DNA of 17,021 nt, taken from assembly GCA_005881295.1 (NCBI GenBank), contig VBHS01000279.1, forward strand, positions 1 through 17,021. Direction: 5' to 3'. Below the pieces are notes generated by a model that was given only the letters and a program-made list of their open reading frames with translations, ran no database searches and was not told where the DNA came from. The translations under genes were made by a program, and so were the position numbers. This document shows, one piece after another, positions 1 through 7,199 of this stretch (within the stretch, counting starts at the first letter, position 1; every line of letters begins with the position of its first letter). Source of the DNA: Chloroflexota bacterium (GTDB lineage Bacteria > Chloroflexota > Ktedonobacteria > Ktedonobacterales > Ktedonobacteraceae).

Positions 1-108
1 CGCCATTGCAGCCCGATCAACTTCCTGGTCAACTTCATCGCGGGTCTCATTGCTTACTGCCATCAGCCCAAGAAACAGTCCCTCGGGCTCCAATCCATCG
101 CGCTCTAG
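1..108 (+). pseudogene. C-terminal stub of a DDE transposase (IS982-like)
   Basis: Frame 1 is open from the window edge to a TAG at 106-108. It encodes 35 residues, including RHCSPINFLVNFIAGLIAYC followed by HQPKKQSLGL. This resembles the extreme C-terminus of IS982-type transposases, where a basic R-H-x-S segment is followed by a hydrophobic NFLVNxxAGLIAY stretch and a KKPSL-like tail. Only the tail lies in the window, so I cannot tell whether the gene is intact upstream. The family assignment is from memory of the motif; an IS4- or IS5-type DDE tail is the main alternative. Confidence 0.55.
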
Positions 109-153
109 CAGGCTTGGCTTATCCCGAACTCACCTTCATTACACCGCGATTCC

Positions 154-182
154 TTGACAAAACAAGAGAGAGTGCTTACACT
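154..182 (+). promoter_or_regulatory. Predicted sigma-70-type promoter in the left spacer
   Basis: TTGACA (154-159) and TACACT (177-182) are separated by 17 bp. The site fires rightwards into the spacer after the transposase stub. An A-rich TTGTACAGTAAAC stretch follows and could be a regulator site. The nearest gene downstream is the dehydrogenase at 769, nearly 600 bp away, so what it drives is unclear. Confidence 0.4.
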
Positions 183-768
183 TGTACAGTAAACAAAAAC
201 AAGAGTGATTTTTAGCACATGTGCGGTTTTCCTCAAGTGCGTCCCTCGTAGCAGTTTCAGCACTCTCTCCTGTGCTTTGTTGTCCCAGCTTGTCTCGGCA
301 CGAGCGACAGAGTGGAAGAGAGGTGCGCTTCCGCTTGTGCCTGTTTGACGGTCATCATGTTCGATGCGCAACGAAGTAGGTGGCGCGGCTTGGTCGCCAG
401 ATGGCGAACCTGCAGACGCGTTGCTTTTTCTCGAATATCATTTCGTCCGATTGGCTGAGTCCGTCTGAGCAGCGGCATCATTGTTCTCACATCACGTTAC
501 GCAAAGAAGAGAGAACCACCGTTGGGGTGGCTCTGGCGCACCAGCAACAACACCAACGACCAACAGGAACATGTCGGTGAGAACGTGTGCCTGTTCTCTG
601 CGCTCAACAGTCATCATGCAGCGAACAGTCTTCGTAGAAAGGCGAATAGGATGATGAGGTAGAGGCCTTTGTGTTCACCTTCGGCTGATCCACAGCCGAG
701 GCTATTCACCTGATCACCGCACTCTGGCGGTGGACTGGATTCATCTCCCAGTGAGAGGAAAGTAAGAA
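183..768. other. Gene-poor spacer, no convincing gene
   Basis: Several short ORFs cross this stretch on both strands, but none has a good ribosome binding site together with a recognisable protein. A 6-bp hairpin (TCGGCT / AGCCGA) lies at about 681-699, upstream of the dehydrogenase. I see no RNA gene. Confidence 0.5.
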
Positions 769-1704
769 ATGAAAGCGATCCGTATCCATGGCCGTGGCGG
801 TCCAGATCACCTCGTGTATGAAGACGCACCACAACCACATCCTGGCCCAGGGGAGGTACTGGTGCGCATCCACGCGACAGGGGTCATCGCCACTGAACTG
901 CAGTGGGACGAGACCTACCAGACCGCGACAGGCAGCCCGCGCACCCTGCCGATCCCCGGACGTGATCTCTCTGGAGTGGTCGAAGAGATTGGTCAAGGTG
1001 TCACGACGTTCGCCCCTGGCGCAGAGGTCTATGCCATGCTCGGCTACGGCCGCGATGGGGCCGAGGCGGACTACACCATTGCCCTCCCCGATGAGCTTGC
1101 TCCCAAACCACATGCGCTCGACCATGTGCAGGCCGCCGCGGTTCCGCTCTCAGCGCTGACGGCCTGGCTGGCCCTCTTCGAACACGCGCGCCTTGAGGCG
1201 GGACAAACCGCCTTAATCCATGGAGGGGCGGGAGGCGTGGGCGTTTTTGCCGTACAACTGGCCCGCTGGGCGGGCGCACAGGTCATCGCGACCGCCTCAG
1301 CGCGCAATCGCGACTTCCTGCACGAGTTGGGAGCGAGCGTGGTCATCGACTATAGCGCCGAGCGTTTTGAGGAAGTGGTTCACCACATCGATGTTGTCTT
1401 TGATCTGGTTGGCGGCGAGACTCTGGCGCGCTCCTGGCAGGTGCTCAAACCCGGCGGAGTGCTAGTCTCCGTCGTCAGCCCACAACCCCCTGCCGATGTG
1501 ACAAAAGGGCACGACGCGCGCTTCGCCTGGTTTATCGTCGAACCCAACCGGGAGCTCCTGATCCAGATTGGCGCATTGATTGACGCGGGACAGCTGCGAC
1601 CGATCATCGACGCGGTGTTCCCCCTTTCCCAGGCACGTCAGGCCTATGAGCAGGGAACGAAAGGGCACATGCGGGGCAAGATTGTCCTGCGCGTGGCGGA
1701 CTAA
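769..1704 (+). CDS. NADP-dependent MDR oxidoreductase (quinone oxidoreductase-like)
   Basis: This 311-residue protein belongs to the zinc-independent medium-chain dehydrogenase/reductase family, near quinone oxidoreductase (Qor-like) enzymes that reduce quinones or enones with NAD(P)H in the cytoplasm. The N-terminal GroES-like domain starts MKAIRIHGRGGPDHL and contains PGRDLSGVVEEIG (63-75). The Rossmann domain has the nucleotide loop HGGAGGVGVFAVQLA (151-165). A C-terminal stretch HMRGKIVL (300-307) is typical of the family. The zinc-ligand cysteines of alcohol dehydrogenases are absent. The ATG at 769 is preceded by GAGAGGAAA (753-761), which supports this start. It stands alone, with no partner gene beside it, and looks intact. 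The substrate is unknown. Confidence 0.93.
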   Translation: MKAIRIHGRGGPDHLVYEDAPQPHPGPGEVLVRIHATGVIATELQWDETYQTATGSPRTLPIPGRDLSGVVEEIGQGVTTFAPGAEVYAMLGYGRDGAEADYTIALPDELAPKPHALDHVQAAAVPLSALTAWLALFEHARLEAGQTALIHGGAGGVGVFAVQLARWAGAQVIATASARNRDFLHELGASVVIDYSAERFEEVVHHIDVVFDLVGGETLARSWQVLKPGGVLVSVVSPQPPADVTKGHDARFAWFIVEPNRELLIQIGALIDAGQLRPIIDAVFPLSQARQAYEQGTKGHMRGKIVLRVAD

Positions 1705-1792
1705 GGCTCCACGCTCTTGAAATCACGACCGCTTCTTCACATCGGTTCAGGCACTTTTTCGTGCGATGCCTGAATAGAGGAGGTTTCAGACA

Positions 1793-1987
1793 ATGAGAAT
1801 AGAAGATCAGCGCGGCGGAAATGGCTCGGTTCCTGGTACGCGCCGCAAGGCAGTCCCTATTGCTATGGCGACGGGACCTGCCGAATACACCGCCGGGCAA
1901 CAAGAGCTACCGGTGAGACTGATGGTAAATGCCCTGGAATGTGAGCGGGTTTTGCCCTCAAACGCTAGCATTTGCCCCGAATGTTGA
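1793..1987 (+). CDS. Small hypothetical ORF ending in a zinc-ribbon-like segment
   Basis: This 64-residue ORF has a good GAGGAGG sequence about 12 bp before its ATG. The first 43 residues are not recognisable. The end reads ALECERVLPSNASICPEC, which resembles one half of a zinc ribbon (C-x-x-x-LPSNAxxCPxC). The TGA stop follows directly, and the same frame after the stop continues ALGHAF, suggesting a longer ancestral protein. The DNA that encodes the ribbon is part of a 75-bp perfect inverted repeat whose partner is at 3699-3773, and the partner carries the same stop. It may therefore be a gene remnant or a repeat-borne ORF and not an expressed protein. Confidence 0.3.
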   Translation: MRIEDQRGGNGSVPGTRRKAVPIAMATGPAEYTAGQQELPVRLMVNALECERVLPSNASICPEC

Positions 1988-1998
1988 GCACTGGGACA
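1924..1998 (+). repeat. 75-bp perfect inverted repeat, left copy
   Basis: These 75 bases recur without a mismatch, on the other strand, at 3699-3773. Beyond the perfect core the similarity continues in weaker form for about 35 bp, to near 2035 here and to about 3660 in the partner. The segment encodes the zinc-ribbon-like residues described for the ORF at 1793. A perfect core with a diverged flank suggests a recent copying or conversion event. Confidence 0.9.
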
Positions 1999-2080
1999 CG
2001 CGTTCCGTAGAGAAACCGCTCCCCATCTGGCTTCTTCCATCGACGGCTTGTAAATTGGAGGGGGGAAAGAGAGGCTCGCG

Positions 2081-2396
2081 TTAGCTCTCTTCAAGAACAT
2101 GTCTGATCAGGTCAAGTAAGGTGTCCATCTCGCACGGTTTCTCAAGGAAGATCAGATCAGCACGTGCTCGCACCTCTTTGGGGAAGTGCGGCACTCATGA
2201 GAATGACTGGTGTCTGTCCCATCCCCTTGCTCTCTCAGAGCCTGTCCAGGCACTCCAGGCCATCCATGTCGGGCAGCAGATAATCGAGCAAGATGAGCTG
2301 GGAGATGAGCGTCCGCACCATTTTGAGGGCCGCAAACCCATCAGAGACATGGAGCACCTGGTAGGGGGAGGACCAGGACACGTAGACGTGGTCTAT
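2081..2396 (-). pseudogene. Decayed response-regulator receiver domain
   Basis: Read on the minus strand, this is the C-terminal two thirds of a CheY-like receiver domain. It shows YQVLHVSDGFAAL, then LILLDYLLPDMDGLECLDRL (phosphoacceptor Asp in LLDYLLPDMDG). An in-frame TGA follows, then GMGQTPVILMSAALP. After one extra base the reading shifts to ARADLIFLEKPCEMDTLLDL and ends at the TAA at 2081-2083. MSAA and the EKP lysine are the conserved switch and Lys motifs of the fold. The N-terminus, including the acidic pocket, is missing; the remnant stops at the tip of the inverted-repeat element at 2397. With one nonsense codon, one frameshift and a lost N-terminus it cannot be functional. Confidence 0.8.
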
Positions 2397-2528
2397 TGTA
2401 AATTTGCTCGCTTCATGGGAGGAATTTCGCTCATTACGCGGGAGGTTCGGTCTCTTTGGGGTAGCAATGCCATGCCGTGTGGCCCATGAAATAGGCAAAT
2501 TTCTTCCCATGAAGCGAGCAAATTTACA
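2397..2528. mobile_element. 132-bp miniature inverted-repeat element (TGTAAATTTG tips)
   Basis: The element starts TGTAAATTTGCTCGCTTC (2397-2430) and ends with its reverse complement (2495-2528); the arms match at 31 of 34 positions, the outer 24 without mismatch. Inside the left arm the motif GGGAGG occurs twice, 23 bp apart (2417 and 2440), resembling repeated transposase-binding sites. The roughly 64-bp core has no gene. It lies at the broken edge of the response-regulator remnant. No clear target duplication is visible. Confidence 0.75.
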
Positions 2529-2586
2529 TCTGCAGTTGAGGAGGGAGGCACGACACGGATCTGCTATAATGCAATGACAGAGAGCG

Positions 2587-3240
2587 ATGAAGACCAAACT
2601 TCAGAGTCTCCAAGGATCCCAAGGCAGTCCAGATTTCCGATGGGACTCATCGAAAAGCTCGTTCAGGAGTAAGTTGGCGTTGAATCTCGATGACGTTGTA
2701 CCTCACCCGCAATTTCGCCTATGTCACTCCCGTGTCATCGCTGCCCCGCTCGCCGATATATGGGACGAGCTGAACACGGTGCCGATGTCCGCGCTCCCTC
2801 TTGGGCTCGTGCTCGAGAGCCTGCGTCTTCTACCTGCGAAACTCACCGGGCACAAGCATCCCAGCTTGGCAGGGCGCACCTTTCTCGATGTCACGCCCAT
2901 TCCCGTTCTGTTCTCCGAGCCTCCCCATGTTGTTATCTCGGCAGGGCTCAGTCAGGCTTGGCGCCTACTGGGAGGATCGACACCGCCTGTGCTGGACGCG
3001 GCGGGTTTGCGAGATTGGATTGGGACGGGATGGCTAAAGGTAGGGATGGAGTTCCGCCTGGAAGCCACCCCCAAGGGCAATCTGCTCAGTACCGAGACCC
3101 GCATTCACGCGATGGACCCAGAGACCATGCGGGCCTTCACGGCGTACTGGTTCGTCATCCGCCCATTTAGCGGTGCGATTCGTCGGGAGGTCTTGAGAGT
3201 AGTCGCGCATCGAGCGGAAACGAGGCACAGGCCGCGTTGA
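2587..3240 (+). CDS. SRPBCC-like (START/polyketide-cyclase fold) hypothetical protein
   Basis: This is a 217-residue protein. Residues 47-215 follow the layout of SRPBCC ligand-binding proteins: an early strand and helix (HSRVIAAPLADIWDELN), central strands with VGMEFRLEA and LLSTETRIHAM, and a long C-terminal helix (IRPFSGAIRREVLRVVAHRA). Members of this fold bind lipids or other hydrophobic ligands; no ligand can be named. The first 40 residues are not typical, and the ATG at 2587 has only a weak AGAGAG upstream, so the true start may be further in. TATAAT at 2565-2570 could be a -10 box, but no matching -35 box stands at normal distance. No signal peptide or membrane segment is seen. Confidence 0.75.
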   Translation: MKTKLQSLQGSQGSPDFRWDSSKSSFRSKLALNLDDVVPHPQFRLCHSRVIAAPLADIWDELNTVPMSALPLGLVLESLRLLPAKLTGHKHPSLAGRTFLDVTPIPVLFSEPPHVVISAGLSQAWRLLGGSTPPVLDAAGLRDWIGTGWLKVGMEFRLEATPKGNLLSTETRIHAMDPETMRAFTAYWFVIRPFSGAIRREVLRVVAHRAETRHRPR

Positions 3241-3337
3241 TTTGCAACGGGTCAGCGAGAGCGGCCCAGTCCGCGTCCGTAATGCGGCTCCGCTGCTGGG
3301 TAACCGTGATTACGGTCAGGAATGCGTGAGGTCATGC

Positions 3338-3495
3338 TGTAAATGAGATCGCTTTGTGTCGTAGTTTTGTAATAAATCAATGCCGTAATCCAAATGGCTC
3401 TTCTGGCTTCTCATCGGCTTCGAGAGAGAACAAGAACAGGTATTTTACGACACAAAGTTATGATGCAACTACGACACAAAGTGATCTCATTTACA
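3338..3495. mobile_element. 158-bp miniature inverted-repeat element (TGTAAATGAGATC tips)
   Basis: Left arm 3338-3365 and right arm 3468-3495 are inverted copies that match at 27 of 28 positions. An extra copy of TACGACACAAAGT lies inside the right end (3446-3458), 24 bp from the one in the right arm (3470-3482). This fits a terminus with repeated transposase-binding sites. The core has no gene. No target duplication is evident. It resembles the element at 2397 in plan but not in detailed sequence. Confidence 0.75.
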
Positions 3496-3500
3496 CCGAT

Positions 3501-3550
3501 GGCGCCCACGGATTGAGCGAAATTGCGCCCACGGAATGTCAAAATTTACA
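3501..3550 (-). repeat. Orphan transposon terminus (TGTAAATTTTGAC tip)
   Basis: On the minus strand the sequence starts TGTAAATTTTGACATTCCG at 3550 and carries GCGCCCACGGA (as read on +) twice, at 3502-3512 and 3525-3535, 23 bp apart. Aligned with the left arm of the element at 2397 it shares the TGTAAATTT tip, the repeat spacing and AATTTCGCTCA. It looks like one end of a related element whose body would lie to the left. It directly abuts the 158-bp element. No matching opposite end was found. Confidence 0.5.
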
Positions 3551-3698
3551 GGCGTTTCATCTTGGAGGATACCCATCAGGGCTTCCCCGATATCGGGATA
3601 AAGCGCTCTCATGGTCAATCCGTCTGCGATGTGCGAACGCAATTTACAACTCCTACGGGAAGTAGGCCAGATGAGGAGCGGTTTGTCCAGCGAACGCA

Positions 3699-3773
3699 TG
3701 TCCCAGTGCTCAACATTCGGGGCAAATGCTAGCGTTTGAGGGCAAAACCCGCTCACATTCCAGGGCATTTACC
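3699..3773 (-). repeat. 75-bp perfect inverted repeat, right copy
   Basis: This is the partner of 1924-1998 on the opposite strand, identical over 75 bases. On the minus strand it encodes the same VNALECERVLPSNASICPEC followed by the same TGA. The minus-strand sequence beyond continues ALGHAFAGQTAPHLA and then reaches a short ORF start at about 3613 that reads MRALYPDIGEALMGILQDET and is cut by the terminus at 3550. Confidence 0.9.
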
Positions 3774-3823
3774 AACTGACGAGCCTGGCGGATGGTAATT
3801 GGGCTGAATGTTCGACGGAATTA

Positions 3824-3952
3824 GTGGTAAATTCACCGAAGGGCTGACCAAATTTTCACTGAAGGATGGAATTTTTCACTGAAGGGTGAAACTCGACTCC
3901 TGGATGCCTGGAAAAACCGCTTCTCATCAGGTATACTTTTCACTGAACATGT
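3824..3952 (+). repeat. TnsB-type binding-site array at a Tn7-like terminus
   Basis: After a GGTAAATTCACC tip, the motif TTCAC(C/T)GAAGG begins at 3832, 3855 and 3875, and a degenerate fourth copy (TTCACTGAACA) begins at 3939. The first three are 20-23 bp apart and make a nearly continuous array. Tn7-like transposons carry closely packed, roughly 20-bp TnsB sites at the end next to tnsA, and a TnsA-like fragment begins about 80 bp downstream. Similarity with the array at 6790-6859 is clear over about 65 bp. The function is inferred from layout. Confidence 0.6.
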
Positions 3953-4032
3953 AATTTGCGCTCCTCATCGAGAGCTTCACCAACAGTTGGAATGCGGAAG
4001 ACAGATGCACCTGAAGTAAGACGAGGTTGCTC

Positions 4033-4206
4033 ATGGTCGCACCTGAAGTACAAGGCATTGATCTGTTCAAGATTGCGAATCGCTCCATTTCAGGGTGGGT
4101 CCCTAGCTTCAAGATGGGCAGCGCAGCGGCCCCGGTCAAGCTCCCATTCTATAGTCAGCTTGAAGAGCGTCTCATTTTATGGCTTGAGTACCATCCACTG
4201 GTGGTG
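4033..4206 (+). pseudogene. N-terminal fragment of a TnsA-like transposon endonuclease
   Basis: The ATG at 4033 follows GAGG at a fair distance. The 58 residues contain VPSFKMG and then LPFYSQLEERLILWLEYHPL. TnsA endonucleases have this pattern at the start of the nuclease fold: a short basic segment, S-x-LE with a catalytic glutamate (here likely E44), and a helix ending L-E-x-x-P-x-V. TnsA makes the 5' strand cuts in Tn7-type transposition, working with TnsB. The homology ends sharply at codon 58, where the sequence changes to GGTACTGCC, probably the tip of the IS1-like element. The rest of TnsA is absent from the window, as are TnsB and TnsC. Assignment rests on motif recognition only. Confidence 0.55.
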
Positions 4207-4335
4207 GGTACTGCCGTTGTTGGTGGTGGATAATTCAGCCTTCCCTCCCATTCGCTTGACAGCATGGGAGACTCGCCGTATCCTTGCTTCTCGAGAAGTT
4301 CTCCCTTCTCCCCATTTTTAGCAGCGAGGATCGTT

Positions 4336-5700
4336 ATGCCCATTCATGTCTACGTATTCCTGCTCGTGGTCTGCCTCCTTCTCTGTCTGGCGAGGCTCGG
4401 GCGTCATGGCTGGCTCCATTTTCAGCCTTGCTCCACACGAGGAGGAGCCCAGCGTAGCACGCTTCACCGTCTGTTGAAGCCCCGCTGCCCAGACGATTGC
4501 CCCGCCTGTCGTCTCGCCTCTCCTGCCCCGTCGGCTCTAGTGCCTGCACCTGTGTGTCCCTGGCGTGAAGTGAAAAGTCGCCGAGGGGCTCCCAAACGCA
4601 TCGACACGCAGGGCTACGCCTGTCCCAACCCGCAGTGCAGGTACTTTGGCATCACCGATGCCCAAGTCCACGCGCTGGTCGGCGATGGCAAGCATGGCCG
4701 TGCCGAGCAGATCCAAACCTTTCGCTGTCAGGCGTGCCGCACCACGTTGAGCGCTCGACGCAACACCCCCTTGTATCGCCTGAAAACGCCCTCGCAGCAG
4801 GTCGCCGTGGTGCTCTCGGCTCTGGCCGAAGGGCTCGACCTTTCCGCCGCAGAGCGGGTCTTTGGCTTTCGACAAGCCACGATGACGAGATGGCTCACTC
4901 GAGCAGGCGGGCACGCGCACACCCTGCACGAGCGCATCTTCTGCCATCTGCATCTCCCGCACCTCCAGTTGGACGAGCTGCGCACCCGGCTGCGCTGCGC
5001 CAAGCAGATTCTGTGGCTGTGGCTGGTCATCGATCCCCGCACCAAGATTCTGCCGGTGCTCCAGCTGGGTCCCCGCACGCAGCACATGGCGCATACGGTC
5101 ATCCACGTTCTGCGAGAGAGCCTGGTCCCTGACTGTCTGCCGCTTTTCACCAGTGATGGGCTCAACCTCTACTTCTATGCGCTGACGGCTCACTTCGGTC
5201 AGTGGCTCCAGGTGGGTCGTCGAGGACGGAAGGTGAAGCAGTGGCAGGTGGCGCCGGGCCTGATCTATGGCCAGGTGAAAAAAAGCTATCAGCGGCGCAG
5301 GTTGGTTGGGGTCTCGCACGTGATGCGCCTCGGGGCACCAAGCGATCTCAAGGTCGTCTTGCAGGGGTGAGGCTTCTCGGGACGGCTGAACACGGCGTTT
5401 ATCGAACGGGTGAATCTGACGGTGCGTCATGGCGTCTCAGCGCTGGCACGCCGCACCTGGGCCACGGCCCAGCAATCTCCTCACCTCTTGGCTCACCTGG
5501 AGTGGTGGCGGGCGTACTACCATTTTGTCCGTCCTCACGAATCGCTGCGGGTGAGGCTCGTGCAGCCTCGTGAGCGAGGAGGCAAACGTCTGGCGCAACG
5601 CTACCGACAACGGACGCCAGCCATGGCCGCCGACAGAACCCATCGAAAATGGACGGCGCGCGAGGTCCTCTCGTGCCCCTTGCCGCCCGTTTCTGCTTGA
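4336..5700 (+). pseudogene. IS1-like transposase with fused zinc ribbon, broken by one TGA
   Basis: Reading from the ATG at 4336 (GAGGA at 4326-4330), the gene would encode 454 codons but has an in-frame TGA at 5368-5370; the frame then stays open to the stop at 5698-5700. Order of parts: a hydrophobic N-terminal stretch (VYVFLLVVCLLLCL, 5-18); cysteines C51, C55, C58; an InsA-like zinc ribbon with C96, C101, C131 and C134 (QTFRCQAC); an HTH region (LSAAERVFGFRQATMTRWL); and an InsB-like DDE domain with likely D213 (LDEL), D274 (TSDG) and E357 (FIERVNLTVR). The last acidic residue lies after the TGA, so the 344-residue product would be inactive. IS1 family members encode these parts as InsA and InsB; here they are in one frame. 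An ATG at 4264 is possible but has weaker support. No clear terminal inverted repeats were found. Confidence 0.8.
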
Positions 5701-5825
5701 GAGGCATCGAAGCCAGATGGGGTGCTGTTTCATGTCACGGGGAGATGGGTGAAGGAACCAGCAGAAGAGCTCGGACGGAGGCTCACTCTGGCAAGAGAAG
5801 ACCTGTCTGAACCGTCTCAGGATAA

Positions 5826-6628
5826 AAAACCGGCCCGAAGGAGGTTTGGAGATGGCTGGTCGATTTATCCACCATCTCCGATCGGAGCACCGCCCTGGCG
5901 CAATTGGAGCAGGAGGAGCAAGCTGAAAGCAAGCAGTGGGAACTCCGCCTGGAGCGCGCCCGCTACCAGGCCAAGCGAGCCGAACGGCAGTATCAGGCAG
6001 TGGAACCGGAAAACCGGTTGGTAGCTCGTTCGCTGGAGAAGCAGTGGGAAGAGCAACTGCGTGCCGTGGAAACGGCGGAAAAAGAGTACCATGTCTGGAA
6101 ATCCCGTCGCTTGGGGGCCCTCACGCAAGCGGACCGCGAGGCCATTGTGGCCCTGGGCAGCGATTTCCCCACCCTCTGGCAGGCGGAGACCACCACCAAT
6201 GAGGAGCGCAAACAGATGGTACGCCTGGTGATTCGAGAAGTCATTGTGGATAGCAAGCGGGCAGGAGGCCAGGTCTGGGTGCAAATCAATTGGCAAACCG
6301 GGGCCCAGGAGCAGTTCTGGTATCAACGCCGGGTGAGCAGTTACGCCGTGTTTACTGGTACCACCCAATTACGAGCAAAATCGTCTGCCACTTACGTGCC
6401 AGGTGGAAGATCCCGACAGTGAAGCTGAACAACAATCAACAGAACCCTGCTCAATGGGAAGACGGCTCCTATTCGGTAGAAGGCGCTGCCGCTAAGCTGG
6501 ACGTGGACCAGAGCACGATTTTCACCTGGCTCAAAACCGGCAGGCTCAACGGAGAGCACCTGGGCAGAAGCATGCCGTGGAAGATCTATGGTTCATGGCC
6601 ACATTTGGTGAATCTGCCTGCTTGCTAA
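5826..6628 (+). pseudogene. C-terminal part of a large serine recombinase, frameshifted
   Basis: Frame 3 is open from 5826 to a TGA at 6420-6422. It reads VWRWLVDL, then a long charged coiled coil (ALAQLEQEEQAESKQWELR onward, with LEKQWEEQLRAVETAEKEY), then REAIVALGSDFPTLW and an NEERKQMVRLVIREVIV strand. This is the layout of the coiled-coil and C-terminal region of large serine recombinases. A second segment in frame 2, about 6385-6628, reads ARWKIPTVKL and NPAQWEDGSYSVEGAAAKL with TIFTWLKTGRLNGEHLG, a MerR-like HTH tail found at the end of such recombinases. The catalytic serine domain and the zinc domain are missing, and the two segments need a frameshift to join. It is a remnant that cannot recombine DNA. 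Confidence 0.75.
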
Positions 6629-6709
6629 AAATGCGGATGCGAAGTAATGGTAGAATGCTTTCCATGAGAAATCGTTTGACTCCTGTCTACTCTCAGAAGC
6701 GAGATTGCG

Positions 6710-6790
6710 ATGGAAAGAACACCGTTGCTTCCACTTCCCGAAGGGATGTTCATTGACCAGATTCAAGAGGCAGAGGCATCCTTGACTATT
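6710..6790 (+). pseudogene. First codons of an ISL3-type transposase
   Basis: An ATG at 6710 begins MERTPLLPLPEGMFIDQIQE followed by AEASLTI. This resembles the N-terminus of ISL3-family transposases, which usually go on to a zinc ribbon. The homology stops at codon 27, exactly where the TGGTAA tip of the repeat array begins (6790). The simplest reading is that the array-bearing element inserted in the transposase gene; the remainder of the gene is not in the window. The family call is from a short segment. Confidence 0.45.
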
Positions 6791-7199
6791 GGTAATTTCG
6801 ATGAAGAGTGAGCAGGTTTTGGCGTGAAGGGTGGGATTTTGGCGCAAAGGTTGAGCAGCTCAACCATTGGTCGCTTGAGAAACCGCCGTCTTTCGCGGTT
6901 CACGATTCTCGACAAGTGTAAATTCACAAGCGGAGCATACCCGAAATGCTCGCATTGTCTATGGAAATGACCAATTTTCAGCTCAATGTTTCGCGCATTT
7001 GCATGAGCTGTCCGAACCTTCGACCCATGTTTCGATGTTGGTGGGGTTGGACACAACGAGTAAAAGCGGTACGACTGCACACCCGAATTGATAAAAACGA
7101 TATGCGACCATCCGCCTCTGGAGCGCCTTTTCAGATGGTCAATAGCTGTGCTGCTCAACCTTCGCGCTGAAAAGTGCTCAACATTCACGCTTTTTACCA
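6790..7199. mobile_element. 410-bp element bounded by inverted TnsB-type repeat arrays
   Basis: The left end TGGTAATTTCGATGAAG (6790) leads into two tandem 20-bp units starting at 6817 and 6837, the second TTTTGGCGCAAAGGTTGAGC. The right end, read on the minus strand from 7199, starts TGGTAAAAAGCGTGAATG and contains TTTTCAGCGCGAAGGTTGAG with AGCAGC following (7150-7173). The inner arms therefore form an inverted pair. The left array aligns well with the array at 3824-3890. The core of about 290 bp carries no gene I recognise. The flanking sequences differ and I see no target duplication, so one border may have been rearranged. Confidence 0.5.

Noticed and set aside
364..468. Short + strand ORF in the left spacer
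   Set aside because: About 34 residues with no ribosome binding site of note and no recognisable protein.
3277..3315. CCGTAAT/ATTACGG inverted repeat after the SRPBCC gene as a terminator
   Set aside because: The arms are only 7 bp with a 25-base loop and no T-tract; too weak to call.
5368..5370. TGA as selenocysteine codon in the transposase
   Set aside because: No selenocysteine insertion hairpin is evident, and IS1-type transposases have no known selenocysteine.
4537..5430. 297-residue minus-strand ORF
   Set aside because: Antisense shadow of the IS1-like transposase gene, without family motifs or a start signal.
5904..6368. Minus-strand ORF antisense to the recombinase fragment (5865-6368)
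   Set aside because: The + strand shows a clear recombinase coiled coil here; the minus-strand protein has no recognisable motif.
6918..6960. TGTAAATTCAC at 6918 as another transposon tip
   Set aside because: It has the TGTAAAT start, but the repeats inside are a short inverted pair (GAGCAT/ATGCTC) and not spaced direct repeats, and no partner end was found.
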